A stretch of 64,000 bases of DNA, taken from assembly GCA_038328575.1 (NCBI GenBank), contig JBBQMD010000006.1, positions 1-64,000 of the forward strand, given 5' to 3'. How positions within the stretch are numbered: the stretch's first letter is position 1; every line of letters starts with the position of its first letter. The notes under the pieces are model-generated. The model saw only the letters and a program-made list of their open reading frames with translations, made no database searches and was not told where the DNA came from. Shown here piece by piece: positions 27,967-35,822 of the stretch. A program made the position numbers and the translations under genes. This DNA comes from JACVCS01 sp038328575 (lineage in GTDB: Bacteria; Planctomycetota; Phycisphaerae; Phycisphaerales; UBA1924).

Positions 27967-29718
27967 TTAGCGCGCCCGGGCCTTGGCCGGCGCGGGGAGC
28001 GGGAAGTCCGCCGGGTTGGTCTGCGGCGGGACGACGTCGTCGAAGTCGTACGGGCCGTGCGTCACTACGGGCTCGTGATGGAAGTTGTGCGTGATGGGCG
28101 GGCTGTCGGCGTCGGTCCACTCCAGCGTGAGGCCGCCCCAGGGGTTCGGCGGCGCCTTGGGCCCGGCGACGAGCGAGTGGATGAAGTTGCCAAGGTGAAC
28201 AAGGAAGCCCGCGAGCATGATGAGCGAGCCGACGGTCGAGATCTGGTGATAGATCTCAAAGTCGTGGGTGTAGCTGGCGTAGCGTCGCGGCATGCCGTGA
28301 GCGCCCATGATGAACTGCGGGAAGAAGGTGCAGTTGAAGCCGATGAACACGAGCGCAAAGCCGAGCAGACCGGCTGCCTCGTTGTACATCTTGCCGAACA
28401 TCTTGGGCCACCAGTGATGTATCGCGCCGACAAACGCGACGATCGTCGAACCCATCATGACGTAGTGGAAGTGCGCGACGACGAAGTATGTGTCGTGCAA
28501 GTGCAGGTCAACGCTTAGCGCGCCCAGGAACAGCCCGGTGAGGCCGCCAATCGAGAACAGGAAGAGGAAGCCCAGGGCATAGACCATCGGCGTCTTGAGG
28601 TCGATCGAGGAGCCGTAGAGCGTGCCGATCCAGTTGAAGACTTTGACCGCTGAGGGGAGCGCGACGAGGAACGTCAGCGCTGAGAAGATCGCGGCCGCGA
28701 GCTCGCCCTGGCTGGTGAACATGTGGTGGCCCCACACGATAAAGCTGATTCCGGCGATCGCCAGCGAGCTGAACGCCACGGCGCGATAGCCGAAGATCTT
28801 TTTGCGGCAGAAGACCGCGATCATCTCGCTGATCACCGCCATGCCGGGCAGGATCATCACGTACACCACCGGGTGGCTATAGAACCAGAAGAAGTGCTGG
28901 AATAGGACCGGGTCGCCGCCCAAGCGCGGATCAAAGATGCCGATGTTGAACAGGCGCTCGAAGATCAGCAGCAGCAGCGTGATGCCGATGACCGGCGTCG
29001 CGAGCACCTGGATGATCGCGGTGCCATACATGCCCCAGATGAACAGCGGCATGTCGAACCAGCCCATGCCCGGGGCGCGGAGCTTGTGTACCGTCACCAC
29101 GAAGTTCAGGCCGGTGAGGATCGACGAGAAGCCGAGGATAAACGCCGCGGCAATCATGGCGACAACCCGCCAATGACCCTCTTCGGTGCTTGTTGAATAC
29201 GGGGTGTAGAACGTCCAACCGGTGTCGACGCCGCCGCCCAGGGCGCTGGCGATCGCAAACAGCGAGCCGAAGACGTAGATGTACCACGAGAGCAGGTTGA
29301 GCTTGGGGAAGGCGACGTCCTTGGCGCCCAGCATGAGCGGGATGAGGAAGTTGCCCAGTGATGCGGGGATGCTGGGGACGATCACGAGGAAGACCATGAT
29401 CAGGCCGTGAAGCGTGAAGACGCGATTGTAGAGGTTGTTGGCTTTGAGCGGGTCGGTCTCGCCCATCACCGAGCCGAGTAGGTGGCCGGTCATCTGCTGG
29501 TTGCCCGCGGCGTCGATCATCGTGCGCGTCGGCTCAAAGAGCTCGAGGCGGACGACGACGGCCGCGAGGCCGCCGATGAAGAACATGAAGAGAATGGCGA
29601 AGAGATACATCACGCCGATCTTTTTGTGATCGACGGTGGTCGCCCAATCGATGATCGTCGCCCACACTGTGGACTTCGGCGTGAGATACGAGCCTTCGTC
29701 ATGATGACCATTGGCCAT
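27967..29718 (-). CDS. coxA: Cytochrome c oxidase subunit I (A2-type haem-copper oxidase)
   Basis: 583 aa with GAGG 7 nt before the ATG. It has about 12 transmembrane helices. The visible ligands are His in TLHGLIMVF (low-spin haem), His-Tyr in WFYSHPVVYVMIL (CuB ligand and cross-linked Tyr), the HH pair in WGHHMF (CuB), and the two histidines in VVAHFHYVMMG (haem a3 and low-spin haem). The proton-channel Glu found in A1 enzymes (HPEVY) is absent, and YS precedes HP, the mark of the A2 subclass known from Rhodothermus and Thermus caa3 enzymes. It reduces O2 to water with proton pumping in the inner membrane. The preceding gene is coxB, 125 nt upstream. Confidence 0.98.
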   Translation of the reverse strand: MANGHHDEGSYLTPKSTVWATIIDWATTVDHKKIGVMYLFAILFMFFIGGLAAVVVRLELFEPTRTMIDAAGNQQMTGHLLGSVMGETDPLKANNLYNRVFTLHGLIMVFLVIVPSIPASLGNFLIPLMLGAKDVAFPKLNLLSWYIYVFGSLFAIASALGGGVDTGWTFYTPYSTSTEEGHWRVVAMIAAAFILGFSSILTGLNFVVTVHKLRAPGMGWFDMPLFIWGMYGTAIIQVLATPVIGITLLLLIFERLFNIGIFDPRLGGDPVLFQHFFWFYSHPVVYVMILPGMAVISEMIAVFCRKKIFGYRAVAFSSLAIAGISFIVWGHHMFTSQGELAAAIFSALTFLVALPSAVKVFNWIGTLYGSSIDLKTPMVYALGFLFLFSIGGLTGLFLGALSVDLHLHDTYFVVAHFHYVMMGSTIVAFVGAIHHWWPKMFGKMYNEAAGLLGFALVFIGFNCTFFPQFIMGAHGMPRRYASYTHDFEIYHQISTVGSLIMLAGFLVHLGNFIHSLVAGPKAPPNPWGGLTLEWTDADSPPITHNFHHEPVVTHGPYDFDDVVPPQTNPADFPLPAPAKARAR

Positions 29719-29788
29719 TGGATTACCTCACCGTTGGAGCGAGCGGGGGCTTGAGCCGGGCGCCGTCGTCCGACCCAAGAAACCGCTC

Positions 29789-29836
29789 GCGGGGAACACT
29801 GGGACTGGGGACCGGGGGACTGGGAACTTGCGACTC
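29789..29836. repeat. Spacer repeat, GGGACTGGGG family
   Basis: Between coxB and coxA: GGGGAACACTGGGACTGGGG followed by ACCGGGGGACTGGGAACTTG and CGACTC. Units of 7-9 nt with a central ACTGGG. Non-coding; the trailing GCGACTC word resembles the TCGCGA family. Confidence 0.55.
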
Positions 29837-29843
29837 TCGTCAG

Positions 29844-31007
29844 TTACTTCTTCTTCGGGGGCTCGACTATGTCTTCATCGGTGGCGCGCCCGGCGAGCTG
29901 GCGCATGTACGCCGCGACGCCCTTGACGGCGCGTTCATTGAGCTGGCCAGCGTAGCTGGGCATCTGGTTGGCGTAGCCCTTGTGGACCTTCACGCCCGGG
30001 AGGTAGATCGCTTCGCGAATGTAGTTTTCCCAACCCTCGTCGGTGGTGAGGTCCCACGTCGGGCCGGAGGCGGAGTCGAACTGCACGGGCTTGCCGTAGT
30101 AGCCCTTCCAGGAAGGGCCGGTGCCGTCTTTGCCGTCGATAGAATGGCACTGTGCGCAGCCGCGCTTCTGGTAGACGAACTGGCCAACCTCGACCAGCGA
30201 GATGGTCTCGGTCACGTTGCCCCACTCTTCGATCTGCTTCTTGTACAGGTCCGGCGGCAGCACGCGAAGGATCCCCGCCATCTCGCTGTGGTTGTCGCCG
30301 CAATACTCAGCGCAGAAGATGTAGTGATCGCGCCCGGGCTTGGCCTTGTCCTTGGCGATCATCGACGCGCCGCTCTTGGCGGGGTCGCTGTTCTGCGGGA
30401 TGAACGTCAGCGAGGTCGTGCGATTCGGGAAGAGGTCCATCTTCGTGCGCATGTCCGGGATGTAGAACGAGTGCATCACGTCGCTGGAGGTGAGCAGAAA
30501 CTTGACCGAGACGCCCTCGGGAACGACGATGATCGGCACGGGGTTGTTGCCGCGGAGGCCCCTGTCGATCTCGGGATTTGGGCGGCTGTCATCGAGATAC
30601 ACGGTCTCGCCGGAGCCGGCGCCGTTGGCGTACATCACGGACCACACCCACTTCTTGCCGTTGATATTGATCTCTTCGACGTTGCCCTGGGGGATCTGGG
30701 AGTTCATGTAGCCGTGGAAGCCCCAGAAGAAGATGAACGTGACGACGATCAGCGGGCCAACGACCCAGGTAACCTCGAGGGCGGTGTTGTGATTCGGCGT
30801 GCGGATCGGAGGCACGCCGGGCTTGCGCCGCCAGCGCAGGGCCCAGTATCCCATGGGGAGCATCAGCGCCACGAAGCTGATGATGCAGACCCACATGATG
30901 AACATGAAGAGCCAGTCGGTCGCTGGAGACAGGTCGCTGTTGCCCGGGCGCAGCCAGACACGCGTCAGCCAATCGCTCGTCGCCAAGGTCAGTTGCAGGT
31001 TGCTCAT
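29844..31007 (-). CDS. coxB: Cytochrome c oxidase subunit II fused to a cytochrome c domain (caa3 type)
   Basis: 387 aa. Two transmembrane helices (WLFMFIMWVCIISFVALMLPMGYW; VTWVVGPLIVVTFIFFWGF) are followed by the CuA cupredoxin domain, with ligands His in DVMHSFYIPDMRTKMD and the C-C-H-M set in CAEYCGDNHSEMAG. The C-terminal domain is a class I cytochrome c: haem site RGCAQCHSID and distal Met probably in QMPSYAG. Fusion of CuA and haem c defines caa3 oxidases, which take electrons directly from ACIII. The start has GAGG 5 nt upstream. There is no lipobox or clear signal peptide. Confidence 0.97.
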   Translation of the reverse strand: MSNLQLTLATSDWLTRVWLRPGNSDLSPATDWLFMFIMWVCIISFVALMLPMGYWALRWRRKPGVPPIRTPNHNTALEVTWVVGPLIVVTFIFFWGFHGYMNSQIPQGNVEEININGKKWVWSVMYANGAGSGETVYLDDSRPNPEIDRGLRGNNPVPIIVVPEGVSVKFLLTSSDVMHSFYIPDMRTKMDLFPNRTTSLTFIPQNSDPAKSGASMIAKDKAKPGRDHYIFCAEYCGDNHSEMAGILRVLPPDLYKKQIEEWGNVTETISLVEVGQFVYQKRGCAQCHSIDGKDGTGPSWKGYYGKPVQFDSASGPTWDLTTDEGWENYIREAIYLPGVKVHKGYANQMPSYAGQLNERAVKGVAAYMRQLAGRATDEDIVEPPKKK

Positions 31008-31051
31008 ATCGTCCTCACGCCAGCACCTTCGCCCGGGGATCCTTCAACACA

Positions 31052-32137
31052 TCAACGCCCGTTCAATCTGCCCACGCTCGCCAGGGCCGCGCTGCCCGGC
31101 ACCGCGCGCAGGTCGCGCTGCGCCGCCAGCAAGCTCGCCCGCGCCGCCCGACGCTGGCGTTCGCTCATCCACAACACCGTCAGCACGCTGACAACGATCG
31201 CCAGCGTCAGGCCCGAGCCAAACTGCATCCAGCGAAACGCAGTAATCACGTAGCTGTTTGAGCCGGGACTCCACTGGAAACACCACATGATCGCCCGGTC
31301 GATCGTCGTCCCAATCTTGCCCTGCCCAGCCTCGATCAATGCCAATCGGATGTTTTTGACCGGGTACTGTACCCCATAGATGTATCGAGAAGCGGTTCCG
31401 TCCGGCGTGAGCACAAAAATTACTGTGCCATGAGAATACTCCCCCGACTCAGGAAGGTATCTGTACGGAAACCCCAGAGCGTCAGCCAGACGCCGGGTTT
31501 CGGTCGTGGTCTTGGTGGCGACGAAGTGGACGCCGCGCTCGACACGGGCCTTGTCCTCTGCGGTGTCGTCGCGCCCGTAGCTGGCTAGAAAGCCGCGCCT
31601 TTGCGTGTCGATCATCTCCGGCGTCTCGGTCGGATCAAAGCTCGCAACCACGAGCTGAAAATCCTGACCGGCGGTGAGGTCCAGCTCGTGCAACGTCGAA
31701 GCGAGCTTCTGCATCACCAGTTGGCAGAGCATCGGGCAGCGAAAGTAGACCAGCGCGACGATCACCGGCTTGGTGCCGTCGGTTGCACGCTCCAGCTTCC
31801 ACGCCTTGCCCGCGTGATCCAAAAACTCCGCATCCAGCGGCATGCGCTTGCCCAGATATTCCACGACCTCCATGCCTACGATCGCGCTCGGCGCATCAAG
31901 CGACGCGTTGCTGAACGGATCCTTTGACACGCCACGAGTTGAGCCGCCAGTACCCTTGGTGGGCTCGATGTCCACAACCGGGTCCTTGCGCGTCGGGTTG
32001 GTCGATGGCGAGGCGTCAGCTTGCGCTGCGCACACGCCGCACGCCAGGCCGAGCGTCAGCAGCGCGACGGCGCACGCGCGCCCCCAAGCCCGCCGAGGCC
32101 CTGCACCCGTCACCGACTTGTTCCCGTCAATGCCCAT
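31052..32137 (-). CDS. SCO-family copper chaperone for CuA assembly
   Basis: 361 aa. A signal peptide (ALLTLGLACGVCAAQA) precedes a thioredoxin-fold domain with the SCO copper motif CPMLC in VYFRCPMLCQLVM and the distal His in EYSHGTVIFVLTPDG. Family proteins deliver copper to CuA of subunit II or act as thiol reductants. It is longer than the usual 200-220 aa: a transmembrane helix (FGSGLTLAIVVSVLTVLWM) and about 35 cytoplasmic residues follow at the C-terminus, so the protein is C-terminally anchored. It sits immediately upstream of coxB in the same operon, as expected. Confidence 0.94.
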   Translation of the reverse strand: MGIDGNKSVTGAGPRRAWGRACAVALLTLGLACGVCAAQADASPSTNPTRKDPVVDIEPTKGTGGSTRGVSKDPFSNASLDAPSAIVGMEVVEYLGKRMPLDAEFLDHAGKAWKLERATDGTKPVIVALVYFRCPMLCQLVMQKLASTLHELDLTAGQDFQLVVASFDPTETPEMIDTQRRGFLASYGRDDTAEDKARVERGVHFVATKTTTETRRLADALGFPYRYLPESGEYSHGTVIFVLTPDGTASRYIYGVQYPVKNIRLALIEAGQGKIGTTIDRAIMWCFQWSPGSNSYVITAFRWMQFGSGLTLAIVVSVLTVLWMSERQRRAARASLLAAQRDLRAVPGSAALASVGRLNGR

Positions 32138-32199
32138 GTGTCTGCCATCACTCCGCGATCAACACGCGAGCCCACGCTCATTCGACGCCCACCTGGCCC

Positions 32200-32679
32200 T
32201 CACTTGACCCCGTACTTCTCCGTCACCTTCTTCATTGCATCCTCCATCGGGATTCGGACGGTCTTGCTCTCCGGATTGGCGGTCATGTACTGCCGGCTCT
32301 TGAACTGCGTCTCCAGGATCTCGCTCCGGCGAGCCGCGGCCTCGACGTGCAGCCCCTTGGCCCCCGAAGACGACTTCTCGGGCGTGCGGTCAAAGTTCTC
32401 GATCCGGGCCGTGATCACCTGATTCTTGTACCAGTTGAAGTAGATGATCGTGAGCACGACCGACGCGACCACGATCGAGAAGCCCGCAAAGCCAAAGAAC
32501 AGCACCGACTTGGTGTCGATGTGTTCCGAGTGCGCCTTCTGCGGCACCTCGCCCCCGACGTGGGAGTGCCACGCGTCCACGGGGTCGTTGGTCGATTCCG
32601 GAAGAAGATCCGGCGCCTTTGTCGTCGTCGCGCCCTCGGGCAAGTCGTGCGCGTGCGAGTGTCTCATTTGATCAGCCAT
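32200..32679 (-). CDS. Small single-pass membrane protein of the ACIII/caa3 operon
   Basis: 159 aa from an ATG with GGAG 6 nt upstream. A hydrophilic His-rich N-terminus (RHSHAHD, WHSHVGGE, about 45 residues) precedes one transmembrane segment (VLFFGFAGFSIVVASVVLTIIYF) and a charged C-terminal tail of about 90 residues, including RRSEILETQFKSRQYM, which may be helical. No cysteines or haem motifs are present. It is encoded between actF and SCO. I do not recognise a family; the location suggests an accessory or assembly protein of ACIII or the oxidase (inference). Confidence 0.75.
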   Translation of the reverse strand: MADQMRHSHAHDLPEGATTTKAPDLLPESTNDPVDAWHSHVGGEVPQKAHSEHIDTKSVLFFGFAGFSIVVASVVLTIIYFNWYKNQVITARIENFDRTPEKSSSGAKGLHVEAAARRSEILETQFKSRQYMTANPESKTVRIPMEDAMKKVTEKYGVK

Positions 32680-32817
32680 GCCGGGCTCCGTACGTTGCGT
32701 TGAACCGACCAGGTCTACTACTCGAACCAACCGACCACCAACCACCCAAACCCGCCACCCCCCGCTCCGCCCCACCCCCAACCGCCAGCGCCGCCGCCGG
32801 CGCCACGCGCCGACCGA

Positions 32818-34218
32818 TCACACATAGTTCTTGTGCGTCGCGGCTTCCACCAGCCTCGGATCCTTCAGCGGGATCAGCGGCCCGCGCGACAGCTTCCATA
32901 CCGCGCCCGCCAGCACCAGCAGCACCGGCCCGAGCACGCCCGTGACATCCACCCACGAGAAGCCGATCGTCGTCGACGTGATCGCGACGGTGAACGCGCC
33001 ATCGGACGGCACATAGGTGTCGGGGTACGTCATGGGACGGATGATCCAGAAGATGTCCACGCAGTGCAGCGCGAGCAACCACAGGGCAAAGACGCTCAGC
33101 AGCACCGGGCTCTGCTTGACGCGCCGGATGAGCAGGAGCGGGAAGGGTGCCAGGAAGTGACCGATGCACAAGGCCCAGAAGATCGGGGTCCAGGCGTTGT
33201 GCAGGTCGCCGCCGCCGCGCTGCAGGATCCACGCGGTCTCTTCCGGGATGTTGGCGTACCAGTAGAGGAAATACTGGCTGAAGGCGATGTAGGCCCAGAA
33301 CACCATGAACGCAAAGAGGAGCTTGCCCATGTCGTGGCTGTGCTCTCTGGTGTAGAGGCCCTTGAGCTTTCCACTGGAGTAGATCAGCGACATGAGCAGC
33401 ACGAGCGTCGCGAGGCCCGCGACCATGGACCCCGCGAAGAAGTAGACACCCCACATGGTGCTGAACCAGTGGAAGTCCAGGGTCTTGAGCAGGTCAATGC
33501 CCGCGAAGGCCGTCGCCAGCGCGAACGCAAGGATGCCCCAGGCGCTGGTGCGCCCGGCCTTGTTGCTGATCCACCGATCGCCGGTGCGGTCCTGCTGCTT
33601 GGTGTAGCCAGCCAGGCGCAGGGCGAGATACGTCCAGACAATGAAGTAGATCGCCAGACGAGCGTAAAAGAACTCGTTATTCAAGAAGCCGCTCTTGGCG
33701 ACCATGAGCACGTCAAACTTTGGGTTGCCCGGCTCCAGCAACTCCGGGTTCATCCACTTGAACAGCTTCGGCGCAAGCAGCACAATCGGCACCGCCAGGA
33801 GCGCGCCCAAGGGCATCAGGCTGGCAACGTTCTCCGCTTGGCGCCGCACCGTGACCGACCAGCCGGCCTTGACCAGGTGCATGATCAGCACGAACGCGAG
33901 GCAGCCGAGCATGATCCCGAGCGCCGCTGAGAACCCGACGTGATAACTGGCGATCGCGTGCTTGGCGGTCTTGGCCGCGTCGGCGCCATCGCCGGGCATC
34001 AGGGCCTGCCACAGCGTGAGGCCGATGCACACCACGCCCGCCAGACCCAGGACGCCATAGATCCCGACGCCCCAACCGCTGGGCATGTGGGTGTTGTCGT
34101 GCGAGAGCAGGGCGGGGTTGACGCCATGCCCGCCGCCTTGTGTGCCGCCGGCGGTGTCCGGCGTGTGCGGCGCGTCGTGTCCCTGGTGAATGTCCGGTCG
34201 TGCGCTGATGGAACTCAT
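32818..34218 (-). CDS. actF: Alternative complex III subunit ActF, quinone-binding membrane protein
   Basis: 466 aa. Its ATG overlaps the actE stop (ATGA). About ten transmembrane helices are visible; the pattern matches the NrfD-like second membrane subunit of ACIII (actF; the two NrfD-like subunits of the complex are actC and actF). Signature stretches are ILAFALATAFAGIDLLKTLDFHWFSTMWGVYFFAGSM, FMVFWAYIAFSQYFLYWYANIPEE and LLALHCVDIFWIIRP. The N-terminus is a His/Gly-rich cytoplasmic or extracytoplasmic tail of about 45 residues. It is predicted to bind quinol and contribute to proton movement. Confidence 0.93.
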   Translation of the reverse strand: MSSISARPDIHQGHDAPHTPDTAGGTQGGGHGVNPALLSHDNTHMPSGWGVGIYGVLGLAGVVCIGLTLWQALMPGDGADAAKTAKHAIASYHVGFSAALGIMLGCLAFVLIMHLVKAGWSVTVRRQAENVASLMPLGALLAVPIVLLAPKLFKWMNPELLEPGNPKFDVLMVAKSGFLNNEFFYARLAIYFIVWTYLALRLAGYTKQQDRTGDRWISNKAGRTSAWGILAFALATAFAGIDLLKTLDFHWFSTMWGVYFFAGSMVAGLATLVLLMSLIYSSGKLKGLYTREHSHDMGKLLFAFMVFWAYIAFSQYFLYWYANIPEETAWILQRGGGDLHNAWTPIFWALCIGHFLAPFPLLLIRRVKQSPVLLSVFALWLLALHCVDIFWIIRPMTYPDTYVPSDGAFTVAITSTTIGFSWVDVTGVLGPVLLVLAGAVWKLSRGPLIPLKDPRLVEAATHKNYV

Positions 34219-35102
34219 GGCTTGACCTCCGGGCTCGCCGGCTTGACATTCTTTCGAGCCCTGGCCTCGGCCTCCTGCCTCTGGCGCTCCGCGTCTTCCT
34301 CCGCGGCTTTCTTCGCGTCCGCGGCCCGTTGATCCAGGAACGCGCGATGCACACGCTCGACCGCGGCGCTCACCTCGGCCCGCTTCTCCATCGGCACGTC
34401 GCTGGTGATCTGGCCGTCTTGCGACGCTTGCAAGGCCCGGTAATACGCGACGACCGCCCACGCGTCGTTCGCCTTGATCGCGTGCCCGTAGCCCGGCATC
34501 TTCGCGCCGTTCTCGACGCCATAGAGCACCACGTTGAAGATGTATCCGTCTTTAGAGGTCTTGGCGCCGACGGTCCGCTTCGTGCCCGTCGCGGCGTCGG
34601 TCACCTCTTCGGTCGCGCCCGCCTTGTACTTCGCGTCGTGGAAGCTCGGCAGCGGGTACGACCACTGCTCGCCAACCATGCCCTTGCCATAGCCGTCGTA
34701 GTTGTGGCAAGCTGCGCAGTGGATGTTGTACTTCTCCGCGCCGCGCGCCAGGAAGGCAGTGTCAACGTTGATGATGGCAGGGATGCGATCCAGGAAGTTG
34801 CCCTCCGCGTCGAGCCCGGCGTAGACGCCCGAATCGGCGCGCAGGTATGTAGCGCGAATGGGGTCGCTGGCGTCCGATGAAGCGCCGAAAGCGACTGTGC
34901 CGCGAACGCTCGGACGCATCGCGCGCCCGTCAGCGAAGAACTCCGTTGCAGTCTGGGGCTTGAACTTCGGCGAATCATCCATGTCCGGCAAGAACTGGCG
35001 TGGCGGCCTCTCGAACCGATCGCTTCGGCATCCGCCGGCCAGCCCGCCCGCGACGCAGACCAGCGCCAGCGTCGCCAGCGAGATGACATTCCTCGTGTTC
35101 AT
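34215..35102 (-). CDS. actE: Alternative complex III subunit ActE, monohaem cytochrome c lipoprotein
   Basis: 295 aa from the ATG with AAGGG upstream (alternatives at 35117 and 35192 would lengthen the leader). It has a lipoprotein signal peptide ending LAGGC (about residue 24). A class I cytochrome c domain has haem site YNIHCAACHNYDGYGKG and probable axial Met in AKMPGYGHAI. The C-terminal 55 residues form a charged Ala/Lys/Glu-rich helix. In ACIII this subunit passes electrons from the haem/FeS chain to the oxidase's own cytochrome domain. It overlaps actF by 4 nt. Confidence 0.94.
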   Translation of the reverse strand: MNTRNVISLATLALVCVAGGLAGGCRSDRFERPPRQFLPDMDDSPKFKPQTATEFFADGRAMRPSVRGTVAFGASSDASDPIRATYLRADSGVYAGLDAEGNFLDRIPAIINVDTAFLARGAEKYNIHCAACHNYDGYGKGMVGEQWSYPLPSFHDAKYKAGATEEVTDAATGTKRTVGAKTSKDGYIFNVVLYGVENGAKMPGYGHAIKANDAWAVVAYYRALQASQDGQITSDVPMEKRAEVSAAVERVHRAFLDQRAADAKKAAEEDAERQRQEAEARARKNVKPASPEVKP

Positions 35103-35222
35103 GTGCGTGCCCTTCATATCGCCCGTCGCTTTCATTCGCTGCCAGCCCGCTTCTGCTCGCCACTGCTCGCTCATCGAAACTCCGTCCGTCACCGCGACCC
35201 AACCCCGAGATTGACCGACCCG

Positions 35223-35822
35223 TCAGTGCGCCACGCTGACTTTGATCGGCGCGTCCATTTCCTCTTCGACGAGCTCGACCGCGATTGCGCCAGCCTTCTC
35301 AAACATCGAGCGCACGCCGTGCGGCTCAAACTTCTCGTCGATCGCCTCGATGGCGATGACGAACTTGTCGTCGCTGACGCCCAGGAATCGCTCGCTGCGC
35401 AGCAGCGGGTGGTTCCATCGCGGGAGCGCGTTGAACACGAACATCCCAATCAGCGCGCTAAAGGCGGTGAACGCGACGCCGATCTCGAACGTCACCGGCA
35501 CCAGCACCTGCCAGGAATCAGTGGGCTTGCCTTGGTGGACGAGCGGGTACTCGACGTGCCGCACGAAGTACTGGAACGCGAAGCCGACAAATACGCCCGT
35601 CAGGCCTAGGCACGCGACCAGGATGGGCAGCTTGGTGGGCGTCTGGCCCATCGCCTCTTCCATGCCGTGGACCGGGAAGGGCGAGTAGACATCCCAGTTT
35701 CGATACCCCGCATCGCGCACGTTTTCCGCCGCGTGCGCGAGGTCGGCGGGGTTGGCAAACTCCGCAAGCACACCGTACACGACCGCGCCAGATTCCGTTT
35801 TGTACACCTTCTTGCCGGCCAT
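35223..35822 (-). CDS. actD: Alternative complex III subunit ActD (DUF3341)
   Basis: 199 aa. Its ATG shares one base with the actC stop (TGATG). The N-terminus (YGVLAEFANPADLAHAAENVRDAGYRNWDVYSPFPVHGMEEAMG) is the DUF3341 hallmark. Two transmembrane segments follow (KLPILVACLGLTGVFVGFAFQYF; FEIGVAFTAFSALIGMFVFNAL), then LRSERFLGVSDDKFVIAIEA. No cofactor-binding residues are seen. It is a structural subunit of ACIII, bound to the membrane part. The start at 35924 in the longer frame is not used. Confidence 0.94.
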   Translation of the reverse strand: MAGKKVYKTESGAVVYGVLAEFANPADLAHAAENVRDAGYRNWDVYSPFPVHGMEEAMGQTPTKLPILVACLGLTGVFVGFAFQYFVRHVEYPLVHQGKPTDSWQVLVPVTFEIGVAFTAFSALIGMFVFNALPRWNHPLLRSERFLGVSDDKFVIAIEAIDEKFEPHGVRSMFEKAGAIAVELVEEEMDAPIKVSVAH

